Notes under the pieces: model-generated | The model's input: only the letters and a program-made list of their open reading frames with translations | Databases searched by the model: none | Told to the model about the DNA's origin: nothing | Part shown: piece after piece, positions 14,685-22,412 of the stretch | Numbering within the stretch: the first letter of the stretch is position 1 | Layout: each line of letters opens with the position of its first letter | DNA from: a virus | Strand: one strand, 5' to 3' | DNA length: 35,012 nucleotides | Virus record (IMG/VR): IMGVR_UViG_3300046683_000130 | Span: 1-35,012 of that record | Position numbers and translations under genes: made by a program

Positions 14685-15229
14685 TATTTGAACCTCACCG
14701 GTTCACCGTTGCGCTTGTCGTCGGCCCGCCAGTCGCGGCCGTCATTGCCGCGCTTGACCGCCAGCCGCCAGTCAGAGCTCTTGCCCGGCTTCGCCGCGGT
14801 TTCGGTCTGCGCGATGAACAGCGAACCGCCATGGCTGACGGCATCGCCCGGAGCAAACGCCCGCTCGGACCACACTCCGGCGTCGAGCGGAATGGCGGTC
14901 TTGATCTCGTGAACCACCTCGCCGACCGTGGCCTGCAAGGTGCGCCCGCCGTCGTCAGAGGTGATGGTCATCGCCTTGAACATCTGGCCGACCTGCTCGG
15001 CAATGTAGGAACGCAGCAGCGAAAGGTCGGCGGTGTCGCGGCCGTCGCGGCCGGGCTCGCCCTTGCCGCCGGCATCGCCCGGCTCACCCTTCTCGCCGGC
15101 CGGCCCCGATGGTCCGGCCTCGCCCGCCGGCCCTGGGATCGGCTCAATCGCTTTCAGGGCATTGATCTCGGCGTCGATGTAGCTCTTGACCGCCTCGAAC
15201 CCGCGGTCGAACGCTTCCTGCAGATCCAT
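14684..15229 (-). CDS. Collagen-like virion protein
   Basis: A 181-residue protein; ATG 15229 overlaps the portal stop as TGATG (the longer frame begins with GTG 15232). After a helical N-terminus (LQEAFDRGFEAVKSYIDAEI) there are 11 uninterrupted G-X-Y triplets (residues about 33-65, starting GPAGEAGPSG). A helix and a C-terminal module (VWSERAFAPGDAVSHGGSLF then IAQTETAAKPGKSSDWRLAV) follow; the latter resembles the W..G..Y..GD.V...G..[WY].A pattern of small carbohydrate-binding (chitin-binding-like) domains. Collagen stretches usually trimerise fibres. Its place in the head module, between portal and connector, suggests a capsid- or neck-bound appendage able to touch glycans (inference). 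Confidence 0.75.
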   Translation of the reverse strand: MDLQEAFDRGFEAVKSYIDAEINALKAIEPIPGPAGEAGPSGPAGEKGEPGDAGGKGEPGRDGRDTADLSLLRSYIAEQVGQMFKAMTITSDDGGRTLQATVGEVVHEIKTAIPLDAGVWSERAFAPGDAVSHGGSLFIAQTETAAKPGKSSDWRLAVKRGNDGRDWRADDKRNGEPVRFK

Positions 15230-16605
15230 CACGCTGCCCTCGCGAACAGGTCGGTAACGCGGTCGAGGTTGATTGACTTGGCGGTGGCGGCAGCCGGATC
15301 CGGCTTCACTGCCTGATCGACCGGCTTCGGCTGTGGCGCCGCCGGCGTCTTCGACGCGAACGGATCGGCCTGCGCGTCACGCTTGGCGAGCGCGGCCAGC
15401 GAATAATTCTGCTGCTGCAGATAAGGCGACTCGCCGCCGTCGACCGGCTTCAGATTGAGCTTGTTGCGGCCCTCGTTCGGTGCCATCACGCCGGCGCCGA
15501 CCGCATCCTTGATGGCGATGATCTGGGTGACCGAGTCCATCCGCAACAGATTGTCGGTATCGAACTCGGTGCCGAGCGAACTTCCCCAGCCGATGCCGAG
15601 CGCGTAGTCGAGCAATTCCTCGATCTCCTCGATGTGCGACTGCAGCGCCTGCGAATAATATTCGACGTTGAGCGCCTGCACGTTGTTGTAGGACGGCAGC
15701 GCGCCGACGCCGACCTTGTAGGGCGGCACATGATAGACCGAGCAGACCACCTCGGCCGACCATTTCAGCGACTCGACCATCTGGCCCTCGACGTTGGTCA
15801 TCGCCATCTTTTCGTACTTGGCGCCGCCAGTCATGATGGCGACGCGGCCGAGGTTGACGCGCGAAAACCTGGTTTCCCATTGCTCCTTGAAGCGCTGCTC
15901 TTCCTCCTGGCTCACCTCGCCCGGCAGCGTCAGGATGCCGCCCGGCGTCGAGGCATTCTCGAACAGCAGCGCGCTCGCCTTCTGCGCATTCAGGCCCAGC
16001 ATCGAGGCCAGGCCGCTCGCAAACACCGGCGGCGTGCCGACCAGGGGATGAAACAGGCAGTTCATGCGGTCGTGGATGATTTCGCGGGACGGCACCGTCA
16101 TCTCGCCGACGTCGACCAGGTTGTCCGATGACAGCCGGTAGAACACCGCGCCGCCGTCGCCGACCAAAGGCTGCACCCGGTTGGGATCGAGCACATGCAG
16201 CGCGGTGACCACGTTGCGGTTGTCGCGCTGTTTCAAGACGTAGGTATTGCCGCGCGACAGTTTCGACAGCACCCAGCATTCCCAGAACTGGTTGTGGGTC
16301 TGGTAGTCGTTCGGCCGCCGCAGCACCGGCGAAAACGCCGGGTTGGTGACTTCGGTCCAGATATCGTCACTATCCTTCTCGACCAGCTTCAATCGCAGTT
16401 TGGCGATGTCGCGCGCGATCAGGGTCTTGCAGGCAAAGTCGGCATGAAAGCTCGCCGCGTTGTCGGTATTGATGATCGTGTTCTGCTGCCAGGCACCCGG
16501 ATAGCTCTCGCGGATGATCGGCCAGGTATAGCTCGAAGAGTTCACCGGCAAGGAGGACAACGCCTTCTCGCCGGTGAACGGGATCGGTAGGCCGAGGATA
16601 CGCAT
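15229..16605 (-). CDS. Portal protein, HK97 family
   Basis: A 458-residue protein with the Phage_portal pattern: YPGAWQQNTIINTDNAASFH, CKTLIARDIAKLRLKLVEKD, LRRPNDYQTHNQFWECWVLS, GNTYVLKQRDNRNVVTALHV, then DRMNCLFHPLVGTPPVFASG, LPGEVSQEEEQRFKEQWETR, and VPPYKVGVGALPSYNNVQAL near the C-terminal clip/wing. It forms the dodecameric ring through which DNA is packaged and ejected. The C-terminal about 60 residues are Ala/Pro/Lys-rich and probably disordered. ATG 16605 directly abuts the preceding stop. Confidence 0.95.
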   Translation of the reverse strand: MRILGLPIPFTGEKALSSLPVNSSSYTWPIIRESYPGAWQQNTIINTDNAASFHADFACKTLIARDIAKLRLKLVEKDSDDIWTEVTNPAFSPVLRRPNDYQTHNQFWECWVLSKLSRGNTYVLKQRDNRNVVTALHVLDPNRVQPLVGDGGAVFYRLSSDNLVDVGEMTVPSREIIHDRMNCLFHPLVGTPPVFASGLASMLGLNAQKASALLFENASTPGGILTLPGEVSQEEEQRFKEQWETRFSRVNLGRVAIMTGGAKYEKMAMTNVEGQMVESLKWSAEVVCSVYHVPPYKVGVGALPSYNNVQALNVEYYSQALQSHIEEIEELLDYALGIGWGSSLGTEFDTDNLLRMDSVTQIIAIKDAVGAGVMAPNEGRNKLNLKPVDGGESPYLQQQNYSLAALAKRDAQADPFASKTPAAPQPKPVDQAVKPDPAAATAKSINLDRVTDLFARAA

Positions 16606-16902
16606 TTATTCGCGCTTGGCCTTGGCCTGCGGCGTCGGCTCGGGATGATCCGGAAGCGGCGCCCCGAGCGGCACGTTGGCCACCGTGGTGGTCCGGATGA
16701 TGGTCGGGCCGGCGCCGGTGTCCTGCTTTTCTTCGACATGGATGCCGATCGCCGCCAGGTCGTTTTCCTCCTGGGTCGGCGTCGGTTGCGTCGACTCCAT
16801 CCGCTTCATGGCCTCCGCGTTGCTCTTGGCCTGTGCCTCGCGCTGGGTCGCGAGCGCCTTGGCGTCGGGATGGTCCTTGGTCTTGGCGGGTGTCTGTGCC
16901 AT
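16606..16902 (-). CDS. Small hydrophilic head-module protein, unknown
   Basis: A 98-residue, strongly polar protein (MAQTPAKTKDHPDAKALATQ; QAKSNAEAMKRMESTQPTPT). It has no hydrophobic core in the first half and a short beta-like segment (GPTIIRTTTVANVPLGAPLP) followed by a Pro/Lys tail. AAAGGAAAG precedes ATG 16902. It lies between capsid and portal genes. Function not recognised; a disordered assembly accessory is possible. Confidence 0.65.
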   Translation of the reverse strand: MAQTPAKTKDHPDAKALATQREAQAKSNAEAMKRMESTQPTPTQEENDLAAIGIHVEEKQDTGAGPTIIRTTTVANVPLGAPLPDHPEPTPQAKAKRE

Positions 16903-16916
16903 CTAACTTTCCTTTC

Positions 16917-18902
16917 CTAGTTCCAGGTCATGGTTTGGGTCCAGGCGATGACGCCGGTTCGCCTTAGGCCCCAATTGATGTCAAGCATCATCCGGATGCC
17001 GATGGTGTCCGTCTGCCACAGCGACCGGGTCGGCGTTGCCAACACGCCCGAACCCTGCGCGCCGGTGGCGATCTGCAATGGCGTGGTATCTTCCATGTGC
17101 AGCGTGGCCTGGTCCGAGACGTCGAACCGAGGCGTGTCGCCGGTCACCGAGATGAAATCCGCCGCATCGACCAAGAGCATCAGGTCGCTTGCGACGTTGG
17201 AGGACTGGATCACCGGATAGCCCTGCAGCATCCCGCGCGACAATTCGTCCTTGAACGGGAATTCGCCGCCGCCGGCGGTGGCCTGCAGCAGTGACGCCGC
17301 CAGCACGTCGCCAGGGTTCATGATCCACACCGGCGAGCGCAGATTGCCCTTGGTGCCGGTGATCAGTGCCGAGGTCAGCCCGCGGATATCGCCGATCAGC
17401 GCCGCAATGGCGCCGCCGGCGGTGGCCGTGGTGGCCGCCACGCCGTTGCGCAGCCCGGCCGGCCGGGTGGTGTCGGCCGCGGTGGCGTCGAGCAGGATCG
17501 AGTCGATCGCGACGTTGGTGTCCTCGATGATGGCCTGGCGGATCAAGGCATCGATCGCCGGCGTCGAATGCTCGGCGATGTCGCGGGTCATGGTCGAGAT
17601 CACGCCCATCTTCTTCGGCGTGAAGGAGATCGAGGCGAACGCGCCCTGGCGGACCGGAATCGGCGCGCCCTGGGCCACGAACGAGCCGGCGATGGTCGGC
17701 GTCGACGATCGCGTCGGCATCGTGACAATGCCGGCACGGCCGAACGAGAACTTGCCGCCCTTCGCCGCCAATGGCGGGTAGACCGAGTTCGGCATCAGCG
17801 CGTCGAAGAAATCCTGGATCGAGGTCACCACCAGCTTGTCGGCCCAGCCCGAGGTCACCGTATCGGCCGGGATCGCCGCCGCCTTGGTGATGACGGAGAG
17901 CACCGCGCGGGTCGGCTCGTCGTCGCCATACTCCTGCTTGAGCACCTGCAGCGGCGACTGCTTGGTGAAATGCCCTTTCACCGCGCAGACCAGCGAGCGC
18001 CAGACATAATCCTGCGGCGCGATCTTCTCGGCCGGCACCGCATAGATCGGCGAGAAGCCGCCGCGGGCAAACGAGCCTTCGGCCGCGGTCTCGGCCTTGA
18101 GCACCGGCTTGGCCGTGACCGTCTTGGTCTGTTCAAGCCGGCGCAGCCGCACCAGTTGCTTGTCGACCGCCTCGAGCTCGGTGTTCAGCGTGTCGAATTC
18201 GGTCTGCTCGGCTTCGTCCGCGGTGCGATCCTCATCGAGGCTCTTCTGCATGACGGCTTCCATGCGCGCGGCGTCAGCCGCACGCTTGGCCTCAAGCGCA
18301 GTGATCTGCTCGGCAATGGTTTTCATCTTCGTGCCCTCCGGGGCAATGGGTTGCTTTGCTCCGGAGGCGCCCGGTGGGTTCTGGGAAATGACGCCGGCAA
18401 CTTGCTGGCCTGACGCGGCCCGCTGCGCGGTGTCGATGGTATCGCAAGCGCGAACCAGAGATCGTATCGTGGTGATGGTGGCGGTCTCGTTGGCGGGGAT
18501 GGTGACGGCCGACAATTCCAGCCAGGACCATTTCTTGAAGCGAATGCCCTTGGTCTCCTTGATGAACTCATGCTCGATCGACTTGAACCCGATCGACAGC
18601 CCGGTCACCAGGCCGGCCTTGATCAGCGACCAGGCGCGGTCGATCTCGCTTGTCACGTCCTTGGCGATCTTCGCCGTGATCTCGATGCCGGCCTTGGAGA
18701 CCACCGCCGCGGTGACATGGCCGATCGGATCGCCGGCATTGTGCTGCCACAACAGCGGCAGCGGCAATTTGTACTGGGCGCCTTCCGGCTCGACCACGTC
18801 GTTCAAGCGATCCGCCGCCGGCGTCGTCGCCCAGCCGGTGATCTCGCGCGCGTCTTCGTCGACCCGCTTGATTTCAAGCAGGCTGTAGGCCCGGTTGAGC
18901 AT
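16917..18902 (-). CDS. Prohead protease-scaffold-major capsid fusion (HK97 type)
   Basis: A single 661-residue frame. Residues about 1-150 are an HK97-family (S78) prohead protease with likely triad His54 (PLLWQHNAGDPIGHV), Ser103 (VTGLSIGFKS) and Glu129 (WSWLELSAVTIP). Residues about 193-262 are a charged coiled coil acting as the scaffolding (delta) domain (KTIAEQITALEAKRAAD). From about 280 on is the HK97-fold capsid protein, with SFGRAGIVTMPTRSS, GVISTMTRDIAEHSTPAIDA, WIMNPGD and FPFKDEL. In most HK97-like phages protease and capsid are separate genes; here they are fused. A strong internal ribosome-binding site and ATG at 18326 could also produce a separate scaffold-capsid product. Confidence 0.93.
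   Translation of the reverse strand: MLNRAYSLLEIKRVDEDAREITGWATTPAADRLNDVVEPEGAQYKLPLPLLWQHNAGDPIGHVTAAVVSKAGIEITAKIAKDVTSEIDRAWSLIKAGLVTGLSIGFKSIEHEFIKETKGIRFKKWSWLELSAVTIPANETATITTIRSLVRACDTIDTAQRAASGQQVAGVISQNPPGASGAKQPIAPEGTKMKTIAEQITALEAKRAADAARMEAVMQKSLDEDRTADEAEQTEFDTLNTELEAVDKQLVRLRRLEQTKTVTAKPVLKAETAAEGSFARGGFSPIYAVPAEKIAPQDYVWRSLVCAVKGHFTKQSPLQVLKQEYGDDEPTRAVLSVITKAAAIPADTVTSGWADKLVVTSIQDFFDALMPNSVYPPLAAKGGKFSFGRAGIVTMPTRSSTPTIAGSFVAQGAPIPVRQGAFASISFTPKKMGVISTMTRDIAEHSTPAIDALIRQAIIEDTNVAIDSILLDATAADTTRPAGLRNGVAATTATAGGAIAALIGDIRGLTSALITGTKGNLRSPVWIMNPGDVLAASLLQATAGGGEFPFKDELSRGMLQGYPVIQSSNVASDLMLLVDAADFISVTGDTPRFDVSDQATLHMEDTTPLQIATGAQGSGVLATPTRSLWQTDTIGIRMMLDINWGLRRTGVIAWTQTMTWN
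18324..18339 (-). promoter_or_regulatory. Internal ribosome-binding site and start inside the protease-capsid fusion
   Basis: On the minus strand GGAGGG (18334-18339) is followed after 7 bases by ATG (18324-18326), in frame with the fusion at Met193, exactly where the scaffold coiled coil begins. Translation from it would give a 469-residue scaffold plus capsid protein. The resemblance to the nested lambda C/Nu3 arrangement is an inference. Confidence 0.7.
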
Positions 18903-18904
18903 GG

Positions 18905-19279
18905 TCAGTGTTCCTCGGCCTGCAGCGCCTGCGCGCTGGTATTGATCAGGATCGTGAAGACGCGGCTACTTTCCTGCGCCACGATCGGCCCGTCGCAGGA
19001 GCCGGACCGGATCTTGATCCAGCAACCGAGCGCCGAGTCGGTCCATTCCGGGTTGAACCGCACCACGGTGCCGGCGCGGACGTTGACCGCGATCTCCCGC
19101 GAGGTGCGGTCGAACAGGTCCCAGAAATTGGTGCCGTCGTTCGACAGCTGGTAGCTTATCCGCGCCGAGGTCCAGGCCATCGGCATGAACAGCAGCACCG
19201 GCGCGCCGTTGCGGCAGTCGACCGACGTCGAGAGCGACTGGCCGGCGGCGATGGTGGCGTTGGTAAAGACGCGCGGCAT
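18905..19279 (-). CDS. Beta-rich head-module protein, unknown
   Basis: A 124-residue protein beginning MPRVFTNATIAAGQSLSTSV. The pattern is a beta sandwich: VDCRNGAPVLLFMPMAWTSA, ISYQLSNDGTNFWDLFDRTS, EIAVNVRAGTVVRF, then SSRVFTILINT. The SNDGTNFWDLF segment recurs in small proteins near the capsid genes of rhizobial and other alphaproteobacterial phages. It is 2 bp from the fusion gene start. A decoration or head structural role is plausible but not shown. Confidence 0.65.
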   Translation of the reverse strand: MPRVFTNATIAAGQSLSTSVDCRNGAPVLLFMPMAWTSARISYQLSNDGTNFWDLFDRTSREIAVNVRAGTVVRFNPEWTDSALGCWIKIRSGSCDGPIVAQESSRVFTILINTSAQALQAEEH

Positions 19280-19283
19280 GGGG

Positions 19284-19478
19284 TTAATCCTTAATCAGGG
19301 CATCGCAGAATTCGCAGCGCTTACGCCTGGGTTCCGGTGGCCTTGGCATCCAGAGTGTTTCGCCTCGACCGTCGCAAGCGGGACATTCGACCGTCGTGCC
19401 TATCGAGGAGGTCAGATATTTTTTGCCCTCGCAAAACCGACACTCGACGATCGGCGCGTAAATCGTGAAGTCGGTCAC
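19284..19478 (-). CDS. Small zinc-ribbon protein (DnaJ-type cysteine repeats)
   Basis: A 64-residue protein starting at GTG 19478, which overlaps the terminase stop as GTGA. Three C-x-x-C knuckles are visible: CRFCEGKKY, CPACDGRGE and CEFC. The first two resemble the CxxCxGxG zinc-binding repeats of DnaJ, so binding of one or two zinc ions is likely. Position between large terminase and the capsid module suggests a packaging or head-assembly accessory. Function not established. Confidence 0.75.
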   Translation of the reverse strand: MTDFTIYAPIVECRFCEGKKYLTSSIGTTVECPACDGRGETLWMPRPPEPRRKRCEFCDALIKD

Positions 19479-21151
19479 GCGAAGAACATCCTTACTTCCG
19501 GCCGCTTTTCCGGCACCGGGTTGAGCGCCAGTAGCGCGGTGGCGTTGAACAGCGCCATCAAGGGATCGATCTTGCCGAAGCCACTATCATCCCTGGCGAT
19601 CCGCATCCCCGTCGGCGTCGGCACGATCCGCGCGTTGCCGGCGCACCAGGCCATCAGCGCACTCCCGGCGTGCTTGAACGAGCCGTCGACCAGCTTGCGC
19701 TCCACCGTCTTGATCGCGCCCATCAGCGAGATACCCTGGCGGACACCGGCCAGCAGGTTGTTTTCCTGCGTCACCCCGATCCGCGCCAGCGCATCGACGA
19801 TGCCGCCGATCCCGATCGCATCGACGCCGACCCCGGCGAGCTTTTTCGTGGCCTTGACCTTCTCGACGATGTCGATCACGAACGAGATGTCGTCCGGCAA
19901 CTCGTCGACCACCGTGAGATCGCCGTCGCCGGTGAACCGGTCGTAGAAGCCGGCATTGGCCTTGCGCCGCTCGAGCCCTTCCGGCGAGATCAGGGCATGG
20001 GTCCAGCACAAATGCCGCTTGCTGTCCTTCTCCCGTCCGAGCACCGCGATGCCGAGCAGGTCGTCGAGCCCGCCGCCGTCGATCCCGACCACCACCGCTT
20101 CCGAGCGCTCGATCACGTCGTCCAATGTCAGCGGCGCTTCCACGCCCCGGTTCCAGTAGTTGGCGCCGGCCCAGCCATCGGCCCTTAGCGAGATGCCGAT
20201 CTGGACGTTGAAATGCTGGCTGGCGATCAGCGCCACCGCGGCCGGCCCATCCGCCTCCGCCCGCAGCACCTCGCGCGCCAGGAAGTCGGCGTTGGTCGAT
20301 CGTCCCAGGTTCGGATTGACCAGCGGCCAGTAACGGCGGTCCTTCCAGCCGTCGTCACGGTTGAGCCGTTCCGGCAACTCGTACAGCACCGGCAGCAGCG
20401 GCATTTTGGTCTTGCCGTCGCGCACGGCCCTGGCCATGGCGAGCTCGGAGGCGAACACCCCGCTCGGCTGCTGCTTCGACTGCGTCGTGGTCTGGAACAG
20501 GAACCCGTCCGGCCGTTTGGTCAGCGCACCGCGCAGTTCGATGAAGACCTCCGCGGCGTTGCCCTTCCTGGCGAATTGATGCGTCTCGTCGATCATGGTC
20601 CCGGTGGCCTTGCTGCCGGTGATGACGTCGGTGTCGGCCGCCTTGATCTGCAGCGTGGCGCGGGTTCGCAAATGCGTGATCTTCTTGAGATTGTCCTGGA
20701 CGTGAAAGATCTTCGACAGTTCCGGGTCGAGCCGGATGGTGCCCTTGGCCTGCTTGTAGGCAATCGAGGCGATTTCCATGGTCGGCGCGATGAACAGATA
20801 TTCGGCTTCCGGTCTGCGGTTAACGATCAGCGCGGTGAGCATCACCGCGCCGCCGTTGGAGCTCTTGCTGTTGCCTTTCGGGATCAACTGGAACACTTCC
20901 GAAATATGTCGGACGTTGCTGTCGGGATCGTAGGAACCGAACAGCGCCTCGACGATCGGAAAGAACCACGGACCGCAGGCAGCCTCCAGCGTCGGCGTTC
21001 CGATCACATCCGGCAACCGCAGCCGCTTGAAGCACCGCAGCGCCCGCGCCGCCTCGTTCGGAAATAGCGGTAATTGCGGGATTAACGACTTGCCGGTGAG
21101 AAGGCGTTCTTCCCAGTCCAGACAACTGGTGTCCCAGGACTTTGTCAGCAT
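19475..21151 (-). CDS. terL: Terminase large subunit (HK97-like, Terminase_1)
   Basis: A 558-residue packaging motor. The N-terminal ATPase shows a degenerate Walker A (QLIPKGNSKSS, residues about 89-98), Walker B GTMIDETH (about 184-191) and the coupling motif TTTQSKQQPSGVF. The C-terminal RNase H-like nuclease shows VVVGIDGGGLDDLLG (about 353-367), GVDAIGIGG and a final acidic motif KIDPLMALFNA. Family members cut at cos or pac sites; the Terminase_1/HK97 affinity and an upstream HNH gene favour cos. ATG 21151 overlaps the small-subunit stop (TAATG). Confidence 0.95.
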   Translation of the reverse strand: MLTKSWDTSCLDWEERLLTGKSLIPQLPLFPNEAARALRCFKRLRLPDVIGTPTLEAACGPWFFPIVEALFGSYDPDSNVRHISEVFQLIPKGNSKSSNGGAVMLTALIVNRRPEAEYLFIAPTMEIASIAYKQAKGTIRLDPELSKIFHVQDNLKKITHLRTRATLQIKAADTDVITGSKATGTMIDETHQFARKGNAAEVFIELRGALTKRPDGFLFQTTTQSKQQPSGVFASELAMARAVRDGKTKMPLLPVLYELPERLNRDDGWKDRRYWPLVNPNLGRSTNADFLAREVLRAEADGPAAVALIASQHFNVQIGISLRADGWAGANYWNRGVEAPLTLDDVIERSEAVVVGIDGGGLDDLLGIAVLGREKDSKRHLCWTHALISPEGLERRKANAGFYDRFTGDGDLTVVDELPDDISFVIDIVEKVKATKKLAGVGVDAIGIGGIVDALARIGVTQENNLLAGVRQGISLMGAIKTVERKLVDGSFKHAGSALMAWCAGNARIVPTPTGMRIARDDSGFGKIDPLMALFNATALLALNPVPEKRPEVRMFFA

Positions 21152-21399
21152 TAGTTGGCGCGGATCTCGTCGAGATCATTGGCCCAGGCGGTGCCCTCGC
21201 CAGCCGTTTCCGCGGCTTGCATCCGTTGATCGTTCTTGCCGGTTCGCAGGTAAGACAGCCTGGCATGGCAATAGGGCGCTGCCGAGATCGCCATGGCGTC
21301 CCGCCGTTCTTTGGTGGCGGTCTCGTCGCGGATAACTTTCAGCATGTAGTCGAGCGGCATCATCGGTTTCTTGGATCTTGGCATAGTTGGTTCCTTCAT
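21151..21399 (-). CDS. terS: Terminase small subunit
   Basis: An 82-residue protein with MMPLDYMLKVIRDETATKER and RRDAMAISAAPYCHARLSYL. This PLDYML..MRD....RRDAMA..AAPY.H pattern is characteristic of short small-terminase subunits in proteobacterial HK97-like phages. It would recognise the packaging site, probably the palindrome-rich stretch immediately upstream. Start ATG 21399 is chosen; Met6 (MPRSKKP) is an alternative. Confidence 0.85.
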   Translation of the reverse strand: MKEPTMPRSKKPMMPLDYMLKVIRDETATKERRDAMAISAAPYCHARLSYLRTGKNDQRMQAAETAGEGTAWANDLDEIRAN

Positions 21400-21612
21400 T
21401 GCTCACCAATGGGCTCGCCCCGTTCCAGCGCGAGTCACCGGTGCGTTATTTCAGACGGAACGTTCCTTGACCCCCGAAGACCGCAAAAAACGTCTGCGTG
21501 AGGACTGTGGCGGGTATAGCGGGTTCCGACCCCCGGATTTGTTCCCACCCCCCCTCGGAACGTTCCATCGCGGTTCCCAAAGCAAACGGAACCCATCGGA
21601 ACGTTCCCTTGA
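21400..21612. other. Putative cos/packaging region with three GGAACGTTCC palindromes
   Basis: This 213-bp non-coding gap lies between HNH and small terminase. It holds three perfect copies of GGAACGTTCC at 21457-21466, 21557-21566 and 21598-21607 (start spacing 100 and 41 bp), each preceded by C. There are two copies of GACCCCCG (21469-21476 and 21528-21535) and C-runs. HNH-cos-terS is the known order in HK97-like phages, so terminase-binding (cosB-like) sites are the likeliest role. The nick site itself was not identified. Confidence 0.65.
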
Positions 21613-21948
21613 TCAATTGCGATGGCGTCGCATCCTCATGTCCAATGTCTTGAGCGTATGATGCGAGGCACAGAGGCATTGACCATTGGCAAGGTCGGTC
21701 AGTGATCCGCCTTCCCTTAGTTCCCTGATGTGGTCAGCATAGAGACGATGCTCAGGCGATGCCTTGCTGCACCGTAAGCCATGCTCATCGATGGCTTCGC
21801 ATCTCATGCCTGCCCTTGCCACCACCATGGTTCGCCATGCGATGAACTCAGGTGAATTATAGATCGGGTCCTTGACCTTGGGAGCTAACGGCGTGGTGCT
21901 GGTGTTCACGGTACGCACGTGAGGACGCAAGCTTCGTAGCTTCGACAT
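21613..21948 (-). CDS. HNH endonuclease
   Basis: A 111-residue protein. After a basic N-terminus, YNSPEFIAWRTMVVARAGMR leads into a zinc-binding HNH core: CEAIDEHGLRC, then YADHIRELREGGSLTDLANG and QCLCASHHTLKT. The conserved DHI, N and HH positions are all present. HNH nucleases encoded next to terminase are known to assist cos cleavage with the large terminase in several phages, so a packaging role is favoured over homing. A perfect 12-bp palindrome lies 8 bp upstream of ATG 21948. Confidence 0.9.
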   Translation of the reverse strand: MSKLRSLRPHVRTVNTSTTPLAPKVKDPIYNSPEFIAWRTMVVARAGMRCEAIDEHGLRCSKASPEHRLYADHIRELREGGSLTDLANGQCLCASHHTLKTLDMRMRRHRN

Positions 21949-22133
21949 CTGAGGGTTTCACGTGAAAGGGTCGGACCGATAGAGCCAAGGCCTCAGCGAA
22001 AGGCGAAAGAGCTGATCCCGTACAAGGGGGCTTGCGGCAGGACAGTCACACCCTATCGGTCACAAGGGCTAAAATGGTTCCGTTTGTCCCACCATGTCAA
22101 GGGGGTCAGATGAAGCCACGGCCATAGATGTAG
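21949..22133. promoter_or_regulatory. Intergenic region with palindrome and long-range inverted repeat
   Basis: A 185-bp gap. TTTCACGTGAAA (21956-21967) is a perfect palindrome just upstream of the HNH gene and looks like an operator. GACCGATAG (21974-21982) and CTATCGGTC (22053-22061) form a 9-bp inverted repeat with a 70-nt loop. CAAGGGGG occurs twice and GGTTCCG once (22076-22082), echoing the cos-region palindromes. No ORF or convincing sigma70 promoter was recognised. Confidence 0.5.
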
Positions 22134-22412
22134 TTATTTGGTCTTGATCTTGAGCGTGACGGTCTGGTCCATGGTCCTTCCTTCGACGGTGTCGATCCGG
22201 TTCAGGACGTCGTAGACCGTGCCGAGCGTGCCGCTCGACAGCCAGACCGTGGTCGAGTTGTCGGTCATTTCCTCGTTATCCGCGATCAGTCCTGTCGGCA
22301 CGAACCATTGCGAGGCCGAGATGACGTCAGGGCTTGTCAGCCGTGGCGACCAGTCGATGTTGTAGTCCAGCACTTCGTCGGGATCCTTGTCGCTCCATTT
22401 GGGAAACGCCAT
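22134..22412 (-). CDS. Fibre-tail adaptor-like protein
   Basis: A 92-residue protein beginning MAFPKWSDKDPDEVLDYNID. The DPDEVLDY..DW.....D.I..S.W.VP.GL start, the TTVWLSSGTLGTVYDVLNRI segment and the GRTMDQTVTLKIK end match a common small phage beta-sandwich family placed beside tail-fibre genes and often called fibre-tail adaptor. A strong ribosome-binding site (AGAGGAGAAAG) precedes ATG 22412. The upstream fibre frame overlaps its first 86 bp. It likely helps fix the 1111-residue fibre to the tail (inference). Confidence 0.7.
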   Translation of the reverse strand: MAFPKWSDKDPDEVLDYNIDWSPRLTSPDVISASQWFVPTGLIADNEEMTDNSTTVWLSSGTLGTVYDVLNRIDTVEGRTMDQTVTLKIKTK

